Below, in pieces: positions 18,865 through 26,849 of a stretch of DNA of 64,000 nucleotides. A model generated the notes under the pieces. The model had not been told where the DNA came from and did not search any database. It saw only the letters and a list, made by a program, of their open reading frames with translations. The translations under genes were made by a program, and so were the position numbers. Within the stretch, counting starts at the first letter, position 1. Each line of letters begins with the position of its first letter. This DNA comes from Alphaproteobacteria bacterium (lineage in GTDB: Bacteria > Pseudomonadota > Alphaproteobacteria > UBA9219), in assembly GCA_028691835.1 (NCBI GenBank), contig JAQUYN010000003.1, positions 1 through 64,000 on the forward strand, in the 5' to 3' direction.

Positions 18865-19451
18865 TACGCTGCCTCCTGTTGTGTTTTCAACTGACGCTCT
18901 AGGCGCGCCAACTTTCCTTTAACCGACGCATCAATCAGACGCGACCCTAATCTTACGATCATCCCACCGATAAGGCTGGAATCTTCTTCAACGACCAGCT
19001 TAACAGTGCCCGCCAACATCTTGCCAAGCTGAGAAGAAAGCTTAGCTTCCTGATCCTTGGAAAGAGCCTTGGCCACGGTAACTTGAGCCGTATATTCACC
19101 ACGCTTAACGGCCAAATCAGCCATAAACGCATCGATCATGAGCCCGAGATAGGCCAAACGACGATTGCGAGCAACCTGCATCAAAAAAGCAGAAGTCAGC
19201 TCATGCAGCTTCACTTTTTCGACAACTTTTTTGATCACATTTTGAATCTCGTTGGCTGGCAAGCGCGGATAAGTCGCCATGACATGAAAATGTGGGTCTG
19301 CGTCAATGACCTGCGTTAAAGCGTTCAAGTCAGCAGCAACAGCGTCAATAGCCTTCTTTTCATGAGCAAGGTCATAAAGAGCGGCAGCATAACGACGCGC
19401 CAAAATAGCCGCCTCGCCTGCGATAACCTTAGGTATATGAGTTTTAGACAC
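18864..19451 (-). CDS. atpH: ATP synthase F1 delta subunit
   Basis: The 195-residue delta (OSCP) subunit, which ties the F1 head to the peripheral stalk. Family features: an N-terminal helical bundle ([20 protein letters not shown]) and the C-terminal signature around [29 protein letters not shown] chose the GTG at 19451 because GGAGA lies just upstream and the length fits the family; the open frame extends 27 codons further upstream without support. It is the first gene of the transcript from the promoter at 19497-19524. Confidence 0.96.
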   Translation of the reverse strand: MSKTHIPKVIAGEAAILARRYAAALYDLAHEKKAIDAVAADLNALTQVIDADPHFHVMATYPRLPANEIQNVIKKVVEKVKLHELTSAFLMQVARNRRLAYLGLMIDAFMADLAVKRGEYTAQVTVAKALSKDQEAKLSSQLGKMLAGTVKLVVEEDSSLIGGMIVRLGSRLIDASVKGKLARLERQLKTQQEAA

Positions 19452-19496
19452 GATTGTCTCCAGATTCTCGTCAAGATTCGTGAAACTTGTCAGGGG

Positions 19497-19524
19497 AAAT
19501 AGCAGAGGTTGGGACGGGTTGCAA
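19497..19524 (-). promoter_or_regulatory. Promoter of atpH-atpA
   Basis: On the minus strand TTGCAA (19524-19519), a 16-base spacer and CTATTT (19502-19497) form a sigma-70-type promoter about 45 bases upstream of the atpH start. Hexamer choice fits alphaproteobacterial housekeeping promoters. Confidence 0.55.
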
Positions 19525-19534
19525 CACCTCAAAT

Positions 19535-19608
19535 AGGGTTCAGGGGTCAGGATACAGGGGTCAGGAAGAATCTTTTTGCTGAACCCTGTATCCTGACCCC
19601 TGAACCCT
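19535..19608. repeat. Perfect GGGTTCAGGGGTCAGG palindrome reaching into tag
   Basis: Twenty-five-base arms (19535-19559 and 19584-19608) are exact reverse complements around a 24-base loop. Each arm consists of tandem variants of GGGTTCAG/GGGTCAG. The right arm and loop form the last 16 or so codons of the tag gene, so the repeat has been absorbed as coding sequence. Same family as 14-82. Confidence 0.9.
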
Positions 19609-20127
19609 TATTTTTGTTGCCTCCGCCAACGCATAAACCGGACATCCCCGCTTATGCGCACCCTCCAAATAACCTAGGCTCATAAGGAATTCTCCCACAA
19701 TTTCGCCGCCTGTGAACTTGAACGTCTTTTTGAACAACTTCACCCATGATTCTCTGGATTGAGGATGGTGAGCGTCAAGCCACGCCGCGAAACTCCCCGC
19801 CTCTTGGCGAATCGTTTGAATGCGCCGGGCGTTTTCGATGATGGCCGCGATCTTGAGTCGGTTACGGATAATCGCGGGATCAGCCAAAAGGCGCGTCACA
19901 TCCGCTTCGCCATAGGCAGCCACCTTATCAACGGTGAACGAATCAAAAGCCGCATTGAGCGCGGGCCGCTTCTTCAAAACAATTTCCCACGACAGACCCG
20001 CTTGCATGATCTCCAGCGCGAGACGCTCGAAAATCACCCGCTCGTCACGCGAAGGAAAGCCGTATTCCGTATCGTGATAGGGGCCGTGGATCGGGTGCCC
20101 TTTGGCCATTTCACAGTAATCGACCAT
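19561..20127 (-). CDS. tag: DNA-3-methyladenine glycosylase I
   Basis: The 188-residue product removes 3-methyladenine from alkylated DNA. Family features: the N-terminal Cys of DYCEMAKGHP, PYHDTEYGFPSRDERVIFE, the aromatic pocket ALEIMQAGLSWEIVLKKR, and HKRGCPVY; Cys5, His18 and the late His/Cys pair give the zinc site of Tag. The last 16 residues (IRVQGSGYRVQQKDSS) are encoded by one arm and the loop of the palindrome at 19535-19608 and are not part of the normal fold; family members end soon after the zinc ligands. Start ATG at 20127 follows AAGGAAGGAG. Confidence 0.95.
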   Translation of the reverse strand: MVDYCEMAKGHPIHGPYHDTEYGFPSRDERVIFERLALEIMQAGLSWEIVLKKRPALNAAFDSFTVDKVAAYGEADVTRLLADPAIIRNRLKIAAIIENARRIQTIRQEAGSFAAWLDAHHPQSRESWVKLFKKTFKFTGGEIVGEFLMSLGYLEGAHKRGCPVYALAEATKIRVQGSGYRVQQKDSS

Positions 20128-20142
20128 GCCCCGGCTCCTTCC

Positions 20143-20655
20143 TTACGCCCTCCTCGGCGTCAAGGACAAAGAAATACCTTCCCCCAAAACATCTTCATCA
20201 AACACCTTAAAGCTGTTGACCTTTGCAACATAAAGCTTCGACTCGATGACGTTCTTCATCAAATCATCAATGTTGGTGATCCACTTTTTAAGGCCGGAAA
20301 AACGCTGCATATAAAGCTTGCCGCCTTCAAGGATTGTGAGGCCGTGAGCCGGAGCGCATGTCGCAAAAAGCTGAAGCCCCTTTTTGTGCTGATCCCATTC
20401 TTGATGCGAATCATAAACGGAAATGGCAACCGATTCATTCTCGCCGATATTTAAGGAATGTTGGCTTTCTGGATGCGAAAGGAAGAAAATATCCAAATGC
20501 TCATTAAAACAGAAATAGGCCGTGTTGATATAAGCCTGCCCGTCCTTAATTGTCGCAACGGACATAAGCGTGTTGGCCTTTAAAATATCCGACACCACCC
20601 CATTGACAAAAGCATCCGACCGATCTGCTAGTCCGTATTTCAAGTTTAAACTCAT
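20143..20655 (-). CDS. Pyridoxamine-5-phosphate-oxidase-like FMN-binding protein
   Basis: A 170-residue split-barrel protein of the PNPOx-like class. The pattern LMSVATIKDGQAYINTAYFC, DIFFLSHPESQHSLNI and SVAISVYDSHQEW is the typical flavin-binding beta-barrel core. True PdxH substrate residues are not evident, so it is likely a general FMN- or F420-type reductase or a heme/flavin-binding protein; the substrate cannot be told. The start is ATG at 20655, sharing a base with the rnj stop, or GTG one codon earlier. It lies in the nuo-birA-coaX-rnj transcription unit. Confidence 0.75.
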   Translation of the reverse strand: MSLNLKYGLADRSDAFVNGVVSDILKANTLMSVATIKDGQAYINTAYFCFNEHLDIFFLSHPESQHSLNIGENESVAISVYDSHQEWDQHKKGLQLFATCAPAHGLTILEGGKLYMQRFSGLKKWITNIDDLMKNVIESKLYVAKVNSFKVFDEDVLGEGISLSLTPRRA

Positions 20656-22349
20656 CACACCCTCACCAAATGGACATCAATAACGGGCTTCTTACCCTGC
20701 GATTCACGAAGGAAGCGCCGGACGATTTGTATAATCGCCTGCTTCATCACGTTATCATCCAAAAGCGTCGAGCGCGACATTTGCTCGACACCGTCAAGAA
20801 CGGCTGTAGCAATCTCTTCGCGCAAACTGACTAAAGCCTTTTCATCATCAATGCCAAGCAATGTAACCTGAGGTTCACTGGCCACCAGACCACGACGATC
20901 AATGGCAAGCGTCACAACAGCCACGCCATTAAAGTTCATCTTGCGGCGATGCTGCGTCACCGTCTGATCCAAAAAACGCAGGTTCTTACCGTCAAGGCCC
21001 CAGCGACCGGACTGAACTTCGCCAACAACCTCATGCAGGCCCGGCCCCAAGCGAATAATCTGGCCGTTATGGGGAATGATAACCGTGTCGATGCCAACAG
21101 ATTGCACCAACGCCGCATGCTCGGTCTGATGGCGAAGCTCGCCATGCACAGTGACAACCATTTGGGGATGAAGCCAACCGTAAAGCTTGGCCATATCAGC
21201 ACGACTTGCATGACCAGAAGCATGCAAGATTTTGTCTTGCGGCGCAAAGTCTGCAGTGACGACATGAACGCCCTGACTGATCAGTAAATTCTGTACACGG
21301 GCAATCGGTTTTTCATTGCCGGGAATCTCACTCGCCGAATAAATCACCGTATCGCCGCGTTCAAACACAACGACGGGATGATCAAAAACGGCAATGCGCG
21401 ACAGGGCCGCTTTTTTTTCGCCCTGACAGCCTGTTGAGATCATCACAATTTTATCGCGCGGAGCCTGCATGGCTTCATGTTCGCTCAGAAATTGGCTGAA
21501 CTCCGGCAAATAGCCAAGACTTTCTGCAATCTCAGCATTGCGCCAAAGCGAACGCCCCACAAGCGAAACATAGCGCCCCTGCTCATGTGCCACTGCAGCA
21601 ATCGATTTCACACGAGCAATGTTGCTCGCAAAACAAGTCACAACGATCCGCTGACGAAGGGAAGCAAAAACCGATTTCAGACCCTTCTGCACTTCGATCT
21701 CGGACGGCGTATGCTTGGTCACCATCGCACCGGTCGAATCGCCAACAACAGCAAGGATTCCCTCATGCCCCAATTCTTTAAGCCGCGTTTCGTCCGTCAA
21801 ACGGCCTACGATGGGATCGTCATCCAGCTTCCAATCGCCCGTGTGAACCACCTGCCCAAATTGCGTTTTAATAACAACCATGGCGCTGTCGGGAACGGAA
21901 TGCGTCACCGACACCATTTCAACCTTGAATGGGTCCAGCTCAAACAATCCACCAAGAGGGATCTCAATAAGCGTGACGAGTCCCTGAAGACCAGCTTGAG
22001 CAATCTTGCCGCGAAGCAATCCAATAGCAAACGGCGTGGCATAGATCGGACAACGAAGTTCATTCCACAAATAAGGAATAGCCCCTAGGTGATCTTCGTG
22101 CGCATGCGTGATCACAATGCCAAGCAAATCTTCGCGACGCTGGGCAATGAAACTGATGTCCGGTGTGATAATGTCGATGCCGGGCGTGGACTCGTCGCCA
22201 AACATAATCCCGCAATCCACCATCAGCCATTTTCCGGCTGTGCCATACAAATTGAGATTGATGCCAATCTCACCCGATCCCCCAAGGGGCAAAAGCCACA
22301 AAGCGTCGTCAGGGGGACGGTGGGTATCTTTCTTGATCTTCGCGCTCAT
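20655..22349 (-). CDS. rnj: Ribonuclease J
   Basis: The 564-residue product is a metallo-beta-lactamase/beta-CASP nuclease with 5-prime exonuclease and endonuclease activity in RNA decay and rRNA maturation. Evidence: LPLGGSGEIGINLNLYG, metal motif HAHEDHLGAIPYLW (about residues 82-95), HTGDWKLDDDP, the beta-CASP region with VSLVGRSLWRN and STGCQGEKKAALSRIA, and HASGHASRADM. The C-terminal 110 residues are the RNase J dimerisation domain. It starts two bases after coaX ends. Having both rnj and pnp in the window is normal for this class. Confidence 0.95.
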   Translation of the reverse strand: MSAKIKKDTHRPPDDALWLLPLGGSGEIGINLNLYGTAGKWLMVDCGIMFGDESTPGIDIITPDISFIAQRREDLLGIVITHAHEDHLGAIPYLWNELRCPIYATPFAIGLLRGKIAQAGLQGLVTLIEIPLGGLFELDPFKVEMVSVTHSVPDSAMVVIKTQFGQVVHTGDWKLDDDPIVGRLTDETRLKELGHEGILAVVGDSTGAMVTKHTPSEIEVQKGLKSVFASLRQRIVVTCFASNIARVKSIAAVAHEQGRYVSLVGRSLWRNAEIAESLGYLPEFSQFLSEHEAMQAPRDKIVMISTGCQGEKKAALSRIAVFDHPVVVFERGDTVIYSASEIPGNEKPIARVQNLLISQGVHVVTADFAPQDKILHASGHASRADMAKLYGWLHPQMVVTVHGELRHQTEHAALVQSVGIDTVIIPHNGQIIRLGPGLHEVVGEVQSGRWGLDGKNLRFLDQTVTQHRRKMNFNGVAVVTLAIDRRGLVASEPQVTLLGIDDEKALVSLREEIATAVLDGVEQMSRSTLLDDNVMKQAIIQIVRRFLRESQGKKPVIDVHLVRV

Positions 22350-22351
22350 GT

Positions 22352-23128
22352 TTAGGCCGTCTTTCTGTTCTGTTCATAGATCAGCGACAAGCCTCTCAAG
22401 GTCATATCGGTATTGATCTCATCAATGGCAGGTATAGAGTCAACAAACAGCTTGGACAATCCCCCCGTCGCAATAACCGTCATCGGCATGCCGAATTCAT
22501 CCTTAATACGGGCGATAAGGCCCTCAATCATGCCAACATAGCCCCAATAGACACCCGATTGGATGGCAGTGACAGTCCCCGTCGCAATAACCTTGGGCGG
22601 GCGCACAACGGCCACACTTGGCAATTTTGCTGCCGCCATATGCAAGGCGCGAATGGAAAGATTGATGCCCGGAGCAATCACCCCGCCGCAATAAGCGCCT
22701 TCCCCATCGACCACATCAAAAGTCGTCGCTGTTCCAAAATCAATCAAAAGCAGCGGCGTTTTATAAAGCGACACGCCCGCAACGGCATTGATAAGACGAT
22801 CTGCCCCCAGTTCCTCTGGTCGATCAATCTTGACCTTGATGCCGGTTTTAACATCTGGCGACCCAACAAGCAGGGGCTCGCAATCAAAATGCTCGCGGCA
22901 AAGCTTCAGAAGATTAAAGTTCACATCCGGCACAACGCTACCGATAATTGCATCAGTCACGTCATGCGCCTGAACACCGACCCCAGCCATCAATGTCTTG
23001 AGGAACACGGCATATTCATCGGCGGTGCGCTGGGTATTCGTCACGGCACGCCAAAGGCCAATTTGCGTCGTCTCGTCGAAGAGAGCAAAAACGGTATTTG
23101 TATTTCCAGCATCGATAGCAAGCAACAT
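22352..23128 (-). CDS. coaX: Type III pantothenate kinase
   Basis: The 258-residue product phosphorylates pantothenate, the first step to coenzyme A. The ASKHA-fold phosphate-1 motif is MLLAIDAGNTNTVFALFD, the pantothenate site PEELGADRLINAVAG, and the phosphate-2/adenosine motifs LLIDFGTATTFDVVDG and VIATGGLSKLF are present. The enzyme type needs a monovalent cation. Position between birA and rnj, behind nuoN, is the standard alphaproteobacterial order. Start ATG at 23128, 15 bases after birA. Confidence 0.97.
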   Translation of the reverse strand: MLLAIDAGNTNTVFALFDETTQIGLWRAVTNTQRTADEYAVFLKTLMAGVGVQAHDVTDAIIGSVVPDVNFNLLKLCREHFDCEPLLVGSPDVKTGIKVKIDRPEELGADRLINAVAGVSLYKTPLLLIDFGTATTFDVVDGEGAYCGGVIAPGINLSIRALHMAAAKLPSVAVVRPPKVIATGTVTAIQSGVYWGYVGMIEGLIARIKDEFGMPMTVIATGGLSKLFVDSIPAIDEINTDMTLRGLSLIYEQNRKTA

Positions 23129-23143
23129 GCAACTCAGCCCTTA

Positions 23144-23875
23144 TTACATCAGAAAAACATCACCCGCATGTATAACCTTTTCCGATCCGTCCGCCAATCT
23201 CAGGATCAAGCCGCCATCGGAATCCAATCCTGCAAAGTTCCCGTTGATTTCGCATGTCGGGAACCGAATCGATAGAGGACCACGATGCACATCGGACAAC
23301 CAGGCCCTTCTGACGGGATCAAACCCATCATATTTCAAGGTCAAATACCAGTGATGAAGCGCACAAAGAAAGGCATCCAGGACAACCTCAAGACGAACAT
23401 CTGCCCCATGCGCACGAAGCGAAGTCGCGGGATAAGGCAAATCCTCTTGCGGCGCCCAGCCAACATTAATCCCCACGCCGACAACAAGCCAATCCACACG
23501 GTTTTGGTCGGCAGAACCAACATCGATCAAAATCCCACTGACTTTCTCATCGTTGATCAAGACATCATTGGGCCATTTAAGCGACAAAGCCGTATCTCGA
23601 TGCACCTCGGCGATAGCATCATAAACGGCCATAGCTGCGGCAAAACTGTACTGTCCGGCATTTTGAATTGAACAATCAGGACGAAGAAGAACGCTTACAT
23701 ACAAATTGCCTTCGGGTGACTGCCACGTGCGGCCAAGCCGCCCTTTTCCATTGATTTGACTTTTGGCCTGAATGACAAGACCTTCGGGCTGCCCGGATTC
23801 AGCAGCTTCTCTGGCGATTAGATTTGTACTCTCGACGGAATCTAAACAACGCAATGTGAAAAAAGGAGGAATCAT
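23144..23875 (-). CDS. birA: Biotin-[acetyl-CoA carboxylase] ligase
   Basis: The 243-residue enzyme makes biotinyl-AMP and attaches biotin to the carboxylase carrier protein. Seen: DSVESTNLIARE, the biotin/ATP loop GKGRLGRTWQSPEGNLYVSVLLRP (read as GKGRLGRTW plus NLYVSVLLRP), LKWPNDVLINDEKVSGIL and VGVGINVGW. There is no N-terminal DNA-binding domain, so it is a plain ligase and not a repressor. The ATG overlaps the nuoN stop (ATGA). Confidence 0.95.
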   Translation of the reverse strand: MIPPFFTLRCLDSVESTNLIAREAAESGQPEGLVIQAKSQINGKGRLGRTWQSPEGNLYVSVLLRPDCSIQNAGQYSFAAAMAVYDAIAEVHRDTALSLKWPNDVLINDEKVSGILIDVGSADQNRVDWLVVGVGINVGWAPQEDLPYPATSLRAHGADVRLEVVLDAFLCALHHWYLTLKYDGFDPVRRAWLSDVHRGPLSIRFPTCEINGNFAGLDSDGGLILRLADGSEKVIHAGDVFLM

Positions 23876-25335
23876 TTGAACAACAAACTTTCGGCGGCTA
23901 TTTGCGCCTGCTCAAGAAAAGGCGCGGGATAAAGAATAAAAACGACAAGGCTTAACGACAAGAGCATGACAAAAACCTTGGGAAGGGTCCCCGAAGTCAC
24001 GTCCACTGGCAAGCCCTTCGGCGAATCAAAATACATAATTTTGACAATCCGCAAATAATAAGCTGCGGCGATCACACTTGTTAATACGCCGATAATCGCA
24101 AGCCAGATAAAACCGCCCTGGACTGCGGCTAAAAGCACAGAATATTTCCCAAAGAACCCAGCTAAAGGCGGGATGCCCGCCAAAGAGAACAACGCCACGG
24201 ACATCGCCGCCGCCACGGCGGGCTGCGTTTGCGAAAGCCCTGCAAGATCAGGTATCGTCTCGATTCCCTGTTCCTTATGGCCCAAAAGAGACAAGCTCCC
24301 TAAAATGGCAAGTGTCGCCGTGGCATATACAGCCAAATAAACCAACACACCTTGAACCCCAGCGACAGCGGCCTGTGAAAGAGCATCGCCACCAACCACG
24401 ATCACACCGATCAGGATCGTCCCAACATTCACGATGGCGCTATACCCCATCAAACGCTTCAAATTGGTTTGGCGCAATCCAGCGAAAGCCCCCAGAGCCA
24501 TAGAGGCGATGGAAAGAACGATCAAAGCGGGTTGCCAAAGCGAAGCCATAGCAACAAAGGGACGCGCCAGAACAAGGGTCACGAGGGCCATCGCGGCAAC
24601 CTTAGAAGCCGAAGCCAAAAGCGCCGTCACAGGCGTAGGCGCCCCCTCATATACATCAGGCGTCCACATATGAAACGGCACAGCGGATATTTTAAAGGCC
24701 AGTCCAGCGACAACAAAAATCAGGCCAAGGCCCAATCCAAGCGGCAAGCTTGCGCCGTGATCCCCAATGACTTGAGCGATCCCAGCGAAAGAGGTGGTCC
24801 CGGCAAAGCCATACACGAACGACAAACCAAAGAGCATAATGGCCGAAGAAACGGCGCCAAGCATAAAATATTTCAGACCCGCTTCGCTTGAACGGGTTTC
24901 CTCCAGTCGCATGGATACCAACACATAAAGCGGCAAATTCTGAAGCTCGATCCCGACATAAAGCCCGATCAAATCACTGGCCGAAATCATGAGCATCATA
25001 CCCAACGTCGCCAAAAGAACCAAAACAGGAATTTCCGGTTTTTGGTCTTCAGCACGAGGAAACGCGCCAGAGGCAACAATCAAGCCAAAACCACTTGCGC
25101 CCAGCACAATCATCTTGGCCAAGCGCTGAAACGCGCCCGTTGCAAACATGCCATAAGTCGTGCTGTTTTCTGCCGGACTAAGAACAACCAAGAAAGCCGT
25201 CCCTAACAACACCACAACCGCCAACGCCGTCGTACTGATAAACGAACGACGCCCTCGAAAGACGCTGAACAAAAGCAAGAAAAGCCCAGAGCAGGCCAAA
25301 AAGACTTCGGGAGCAACCAAGGTAAAATCGATCAT
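23872..25335 (-). CDS. nuoN: NADH-quinone oxidoreductase subunit N
   Basis: The 487-residue, roughly 14-helix proton-pumping antiporter-like subunit of complex I. Recognised by the Proton_antipo_M core: YVGIELQNLPLYVLVSM, the lysine helix VAGLAFKISAVPFHMWTPDVYEGAP, RQTNLKRLMGYSAIVNVG and LFSLAGIPPLAGFFGKY. I chose the ATG at 25335 with GGAGGA upstream, overlapping the nuoM stop by 4 bases; the open frame extends another 53 codons but that part lacks membrane-protein character. Confidence 0.97.
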   Translation of the reverse strand: MIDFTLVAPEVFLACSGLFLLLFSVFRGRRSFISTTALAVVVLLGTAFLVVLSPAENSTTYGMFATGAFQRLAKMIVLGASGFGLIVASGAFPRAEDQKPEIPVLVLLATLGMMLMISASDLIGLYVGIELQNLPLYVLVSMRLEETRSSEAGLKYFMLGAVSSAIMLFGLSFVYGFAGTTSFAGIAQVIGDHGASLPLGLGLGLIFVVAGLAFKISAVPFHMWTPDVYEGAPTPVTALLASASKVAAMALVTLVLARPFVAMASLWQPALIVLSIASMALGAFAGLRQTNLKRLMGYSAIVNVGTILIGVIVVGGDALSQAAVAGVQGVLVYLAVYATATLAILGSLSLLGHKEQGIETIPDLAGLSQTQPAVAAAMSVALFSLAGIPPLAGFFGKYSVLLAAVQGGFIWLAIIGVLTSVIAAAYYLRIVKIMYFDSPKGLPVDVTSGTLPKVFVMLLSLSLVVFILYPAPFLEQAQIAAESLLFK

Positions 25336-26846
25336 CGGTTGTCCTCCATCTCTTGACCAGGCCTTTCGTCGTGCGCTTGCACGGGAACAATCGACGCCAC
25401 CGTCGGCGCAAAAACGACACGGAACGTGGTTGGATACAACCCCATCCACAACACCAAAACAAGCAGCGGCGTAAACATCGCCAGCTCGCGCCACGTTAAG
25501 TCAGGCATCGCCTTCACGTCCGCCTTCTCGGCCACGCCAAAGAACACACGGCGATAGAGCCACAGCATATACGCGGCCCCTAAAACAATGCCCAAGGCAG
25601 CCAATGCCGCAATCTTTCCGTCCATCAACCACGCGCCCTGCATCGTCAAAAACTCACCGATAAAGCCAGATGTGCCCGGCAAACCGACAGCGGCCAACGT
25701 AAAGACCATGGCAACAGAAGCATAACGCGGCATCACGGTGGCCACGCCGCCAAAGCGCGCAATCTCGCGCGTGTGAAGACGCTCATAAACAACACCAACG
25801 CAAAGGAACAACGCTGAGGCGACAAGACCATGCGAAAGCATGACCATCATCGCGCCCTCAAGCCCCTCTGGCGTGCCTGAAAAAATCCCAAGCGTGACAT
25901 AGCCCATATGCGCCACCGACGAATAAGCAATCAGCTTTTTCATATCCGTCTGCGCCAAAGCAACCAGCGACGTATAGACTATCGCGACCAGGCTGAGCGC
26001 AATCACCAGCGGCGCGAAAACGGCGCTCGCCTCTGGCAACATCTGCAAGCTGATCCGAATAAAGCCATAACCGCCCATCTTGAGCAGCACGCCTGCAAGA
26101 ATAACCGACCCTGCTGTCGGGGCTTCCACATGCGCATAAGGCAACCATGTATGAAACGGCCACATCGGGGTCTTTACGGCAAACGAAGCGAAGAAAGCCA
26201 GCCACAGCCAAAGCGCCAGCTCCTTCGAAAACGGAAAGGAAGTCAATACCGTCATATCACTTGTACCAGCGGTTAAGATCATTGCAAAAATCGCAACAAG
26301 CATCAGAACCGAGCCGAGGAACGTATAGAGAAAAAACTTCATCGCAGCGTAAATACGGTTCTCACCGCCCCAGATTCCAATGATCAAGAACATGGGGATC
26401 AAAACGCCTTCAAAGAACACATAGAACAGGAACAAGTCCAACGCCGTGAACATGCCAATCATCATTGTTTCAAGAAGCAAGAGCGCAACCATAAAGGGGC
26501 GCACCCGTTCCTTCACGGCAAAGCCAGAGATCATCGCAATCGGCGATAGCAAGGTCGAGAGCAAAACAAACCACAGCGAAATCCCATCCACGCCCTTGTG
26601 ATAGGCAATGCCGAACGAAGGAATCCACTCATGCTTTTCAATAAACTGAAATCCCACAACGGATGGATCGAAATTCGTATAAAGGCCTAACGACAAAACA
26701 AGGGTCAGAAGCGAAACAGCCAAGGCGACGCCACGCACGCGCCATGCAAAGGACTCACTTTTGCTTCCACACGGCAAAAGGAATAAACCAAACGCCCCGA
26801 CCAGCGGCAAGAACGTAATCAGGCTAAGTAAATATCCATGCATCAT
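25332..26846 (-). CDS. nuoM: NADH-quinone oxidoreductase subunit M
   Basis: The 504-residue antiporter-like membrane subunit of complex I. Features: DGISLWFVLLSTLLSPI near residue 85, the key Glu helix FYVFFEGVLIPMFLIIGIWG, the Lys helix FAVKTPMWPFHTWLPYAHVE, DMKKLIAYSSVAHMGYV and VGLPGTSGFIGEF. Normal length. It begins 3 bases after nuoL ends and overlaps nuoN by 4 bases, so M and N are translationally coupled. Confidence 0.98.
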   Translation of the reverse strand: MMHGYLLSLITFLPLVGAFGLFLLPCGSKSESFAWRVRGVALAVSLLTLVLSLGLYTNFDPSVVGFQFIEKHEWIPSFGIAYHKGVDGISLWFVLLSTLLSPIAMISGFAVKERVRPFMVALLLLETMMIGMFTALDLFLFYVFFEGVLIPMFLIIGIWGGENRIYAAMKFFLYTFLGSVLMLVAIFAMILTAGTSDMTVLTSFPFSKELALWLWLAFFASFAVKTPMWPFHTWLPYAHVEAPTAGSVILAGVLLKMGGYGFIRISLQMLPEASAVFAPLVIALSLVAIVYTSLVALAQTDMKKLIAYSSVAHMGYVTLGIFSGTPEGLEGAMMVMLSHGLVASALFLCVGVVYERLHTREIARFGGVATVMPRYASVAMVFTLAAVGLPGTSGFIGEFLTMQGAWLMDGKIAALAALGIVLGAAYMLWLYRRVFFGVAEKADVKAMPDLTWRELAMFTPLLVLVLWMGLYPTTFRVVFAPTVASIVPVQAHDERPGQEMEDNR

Positions 26847-26849
26847 GCC

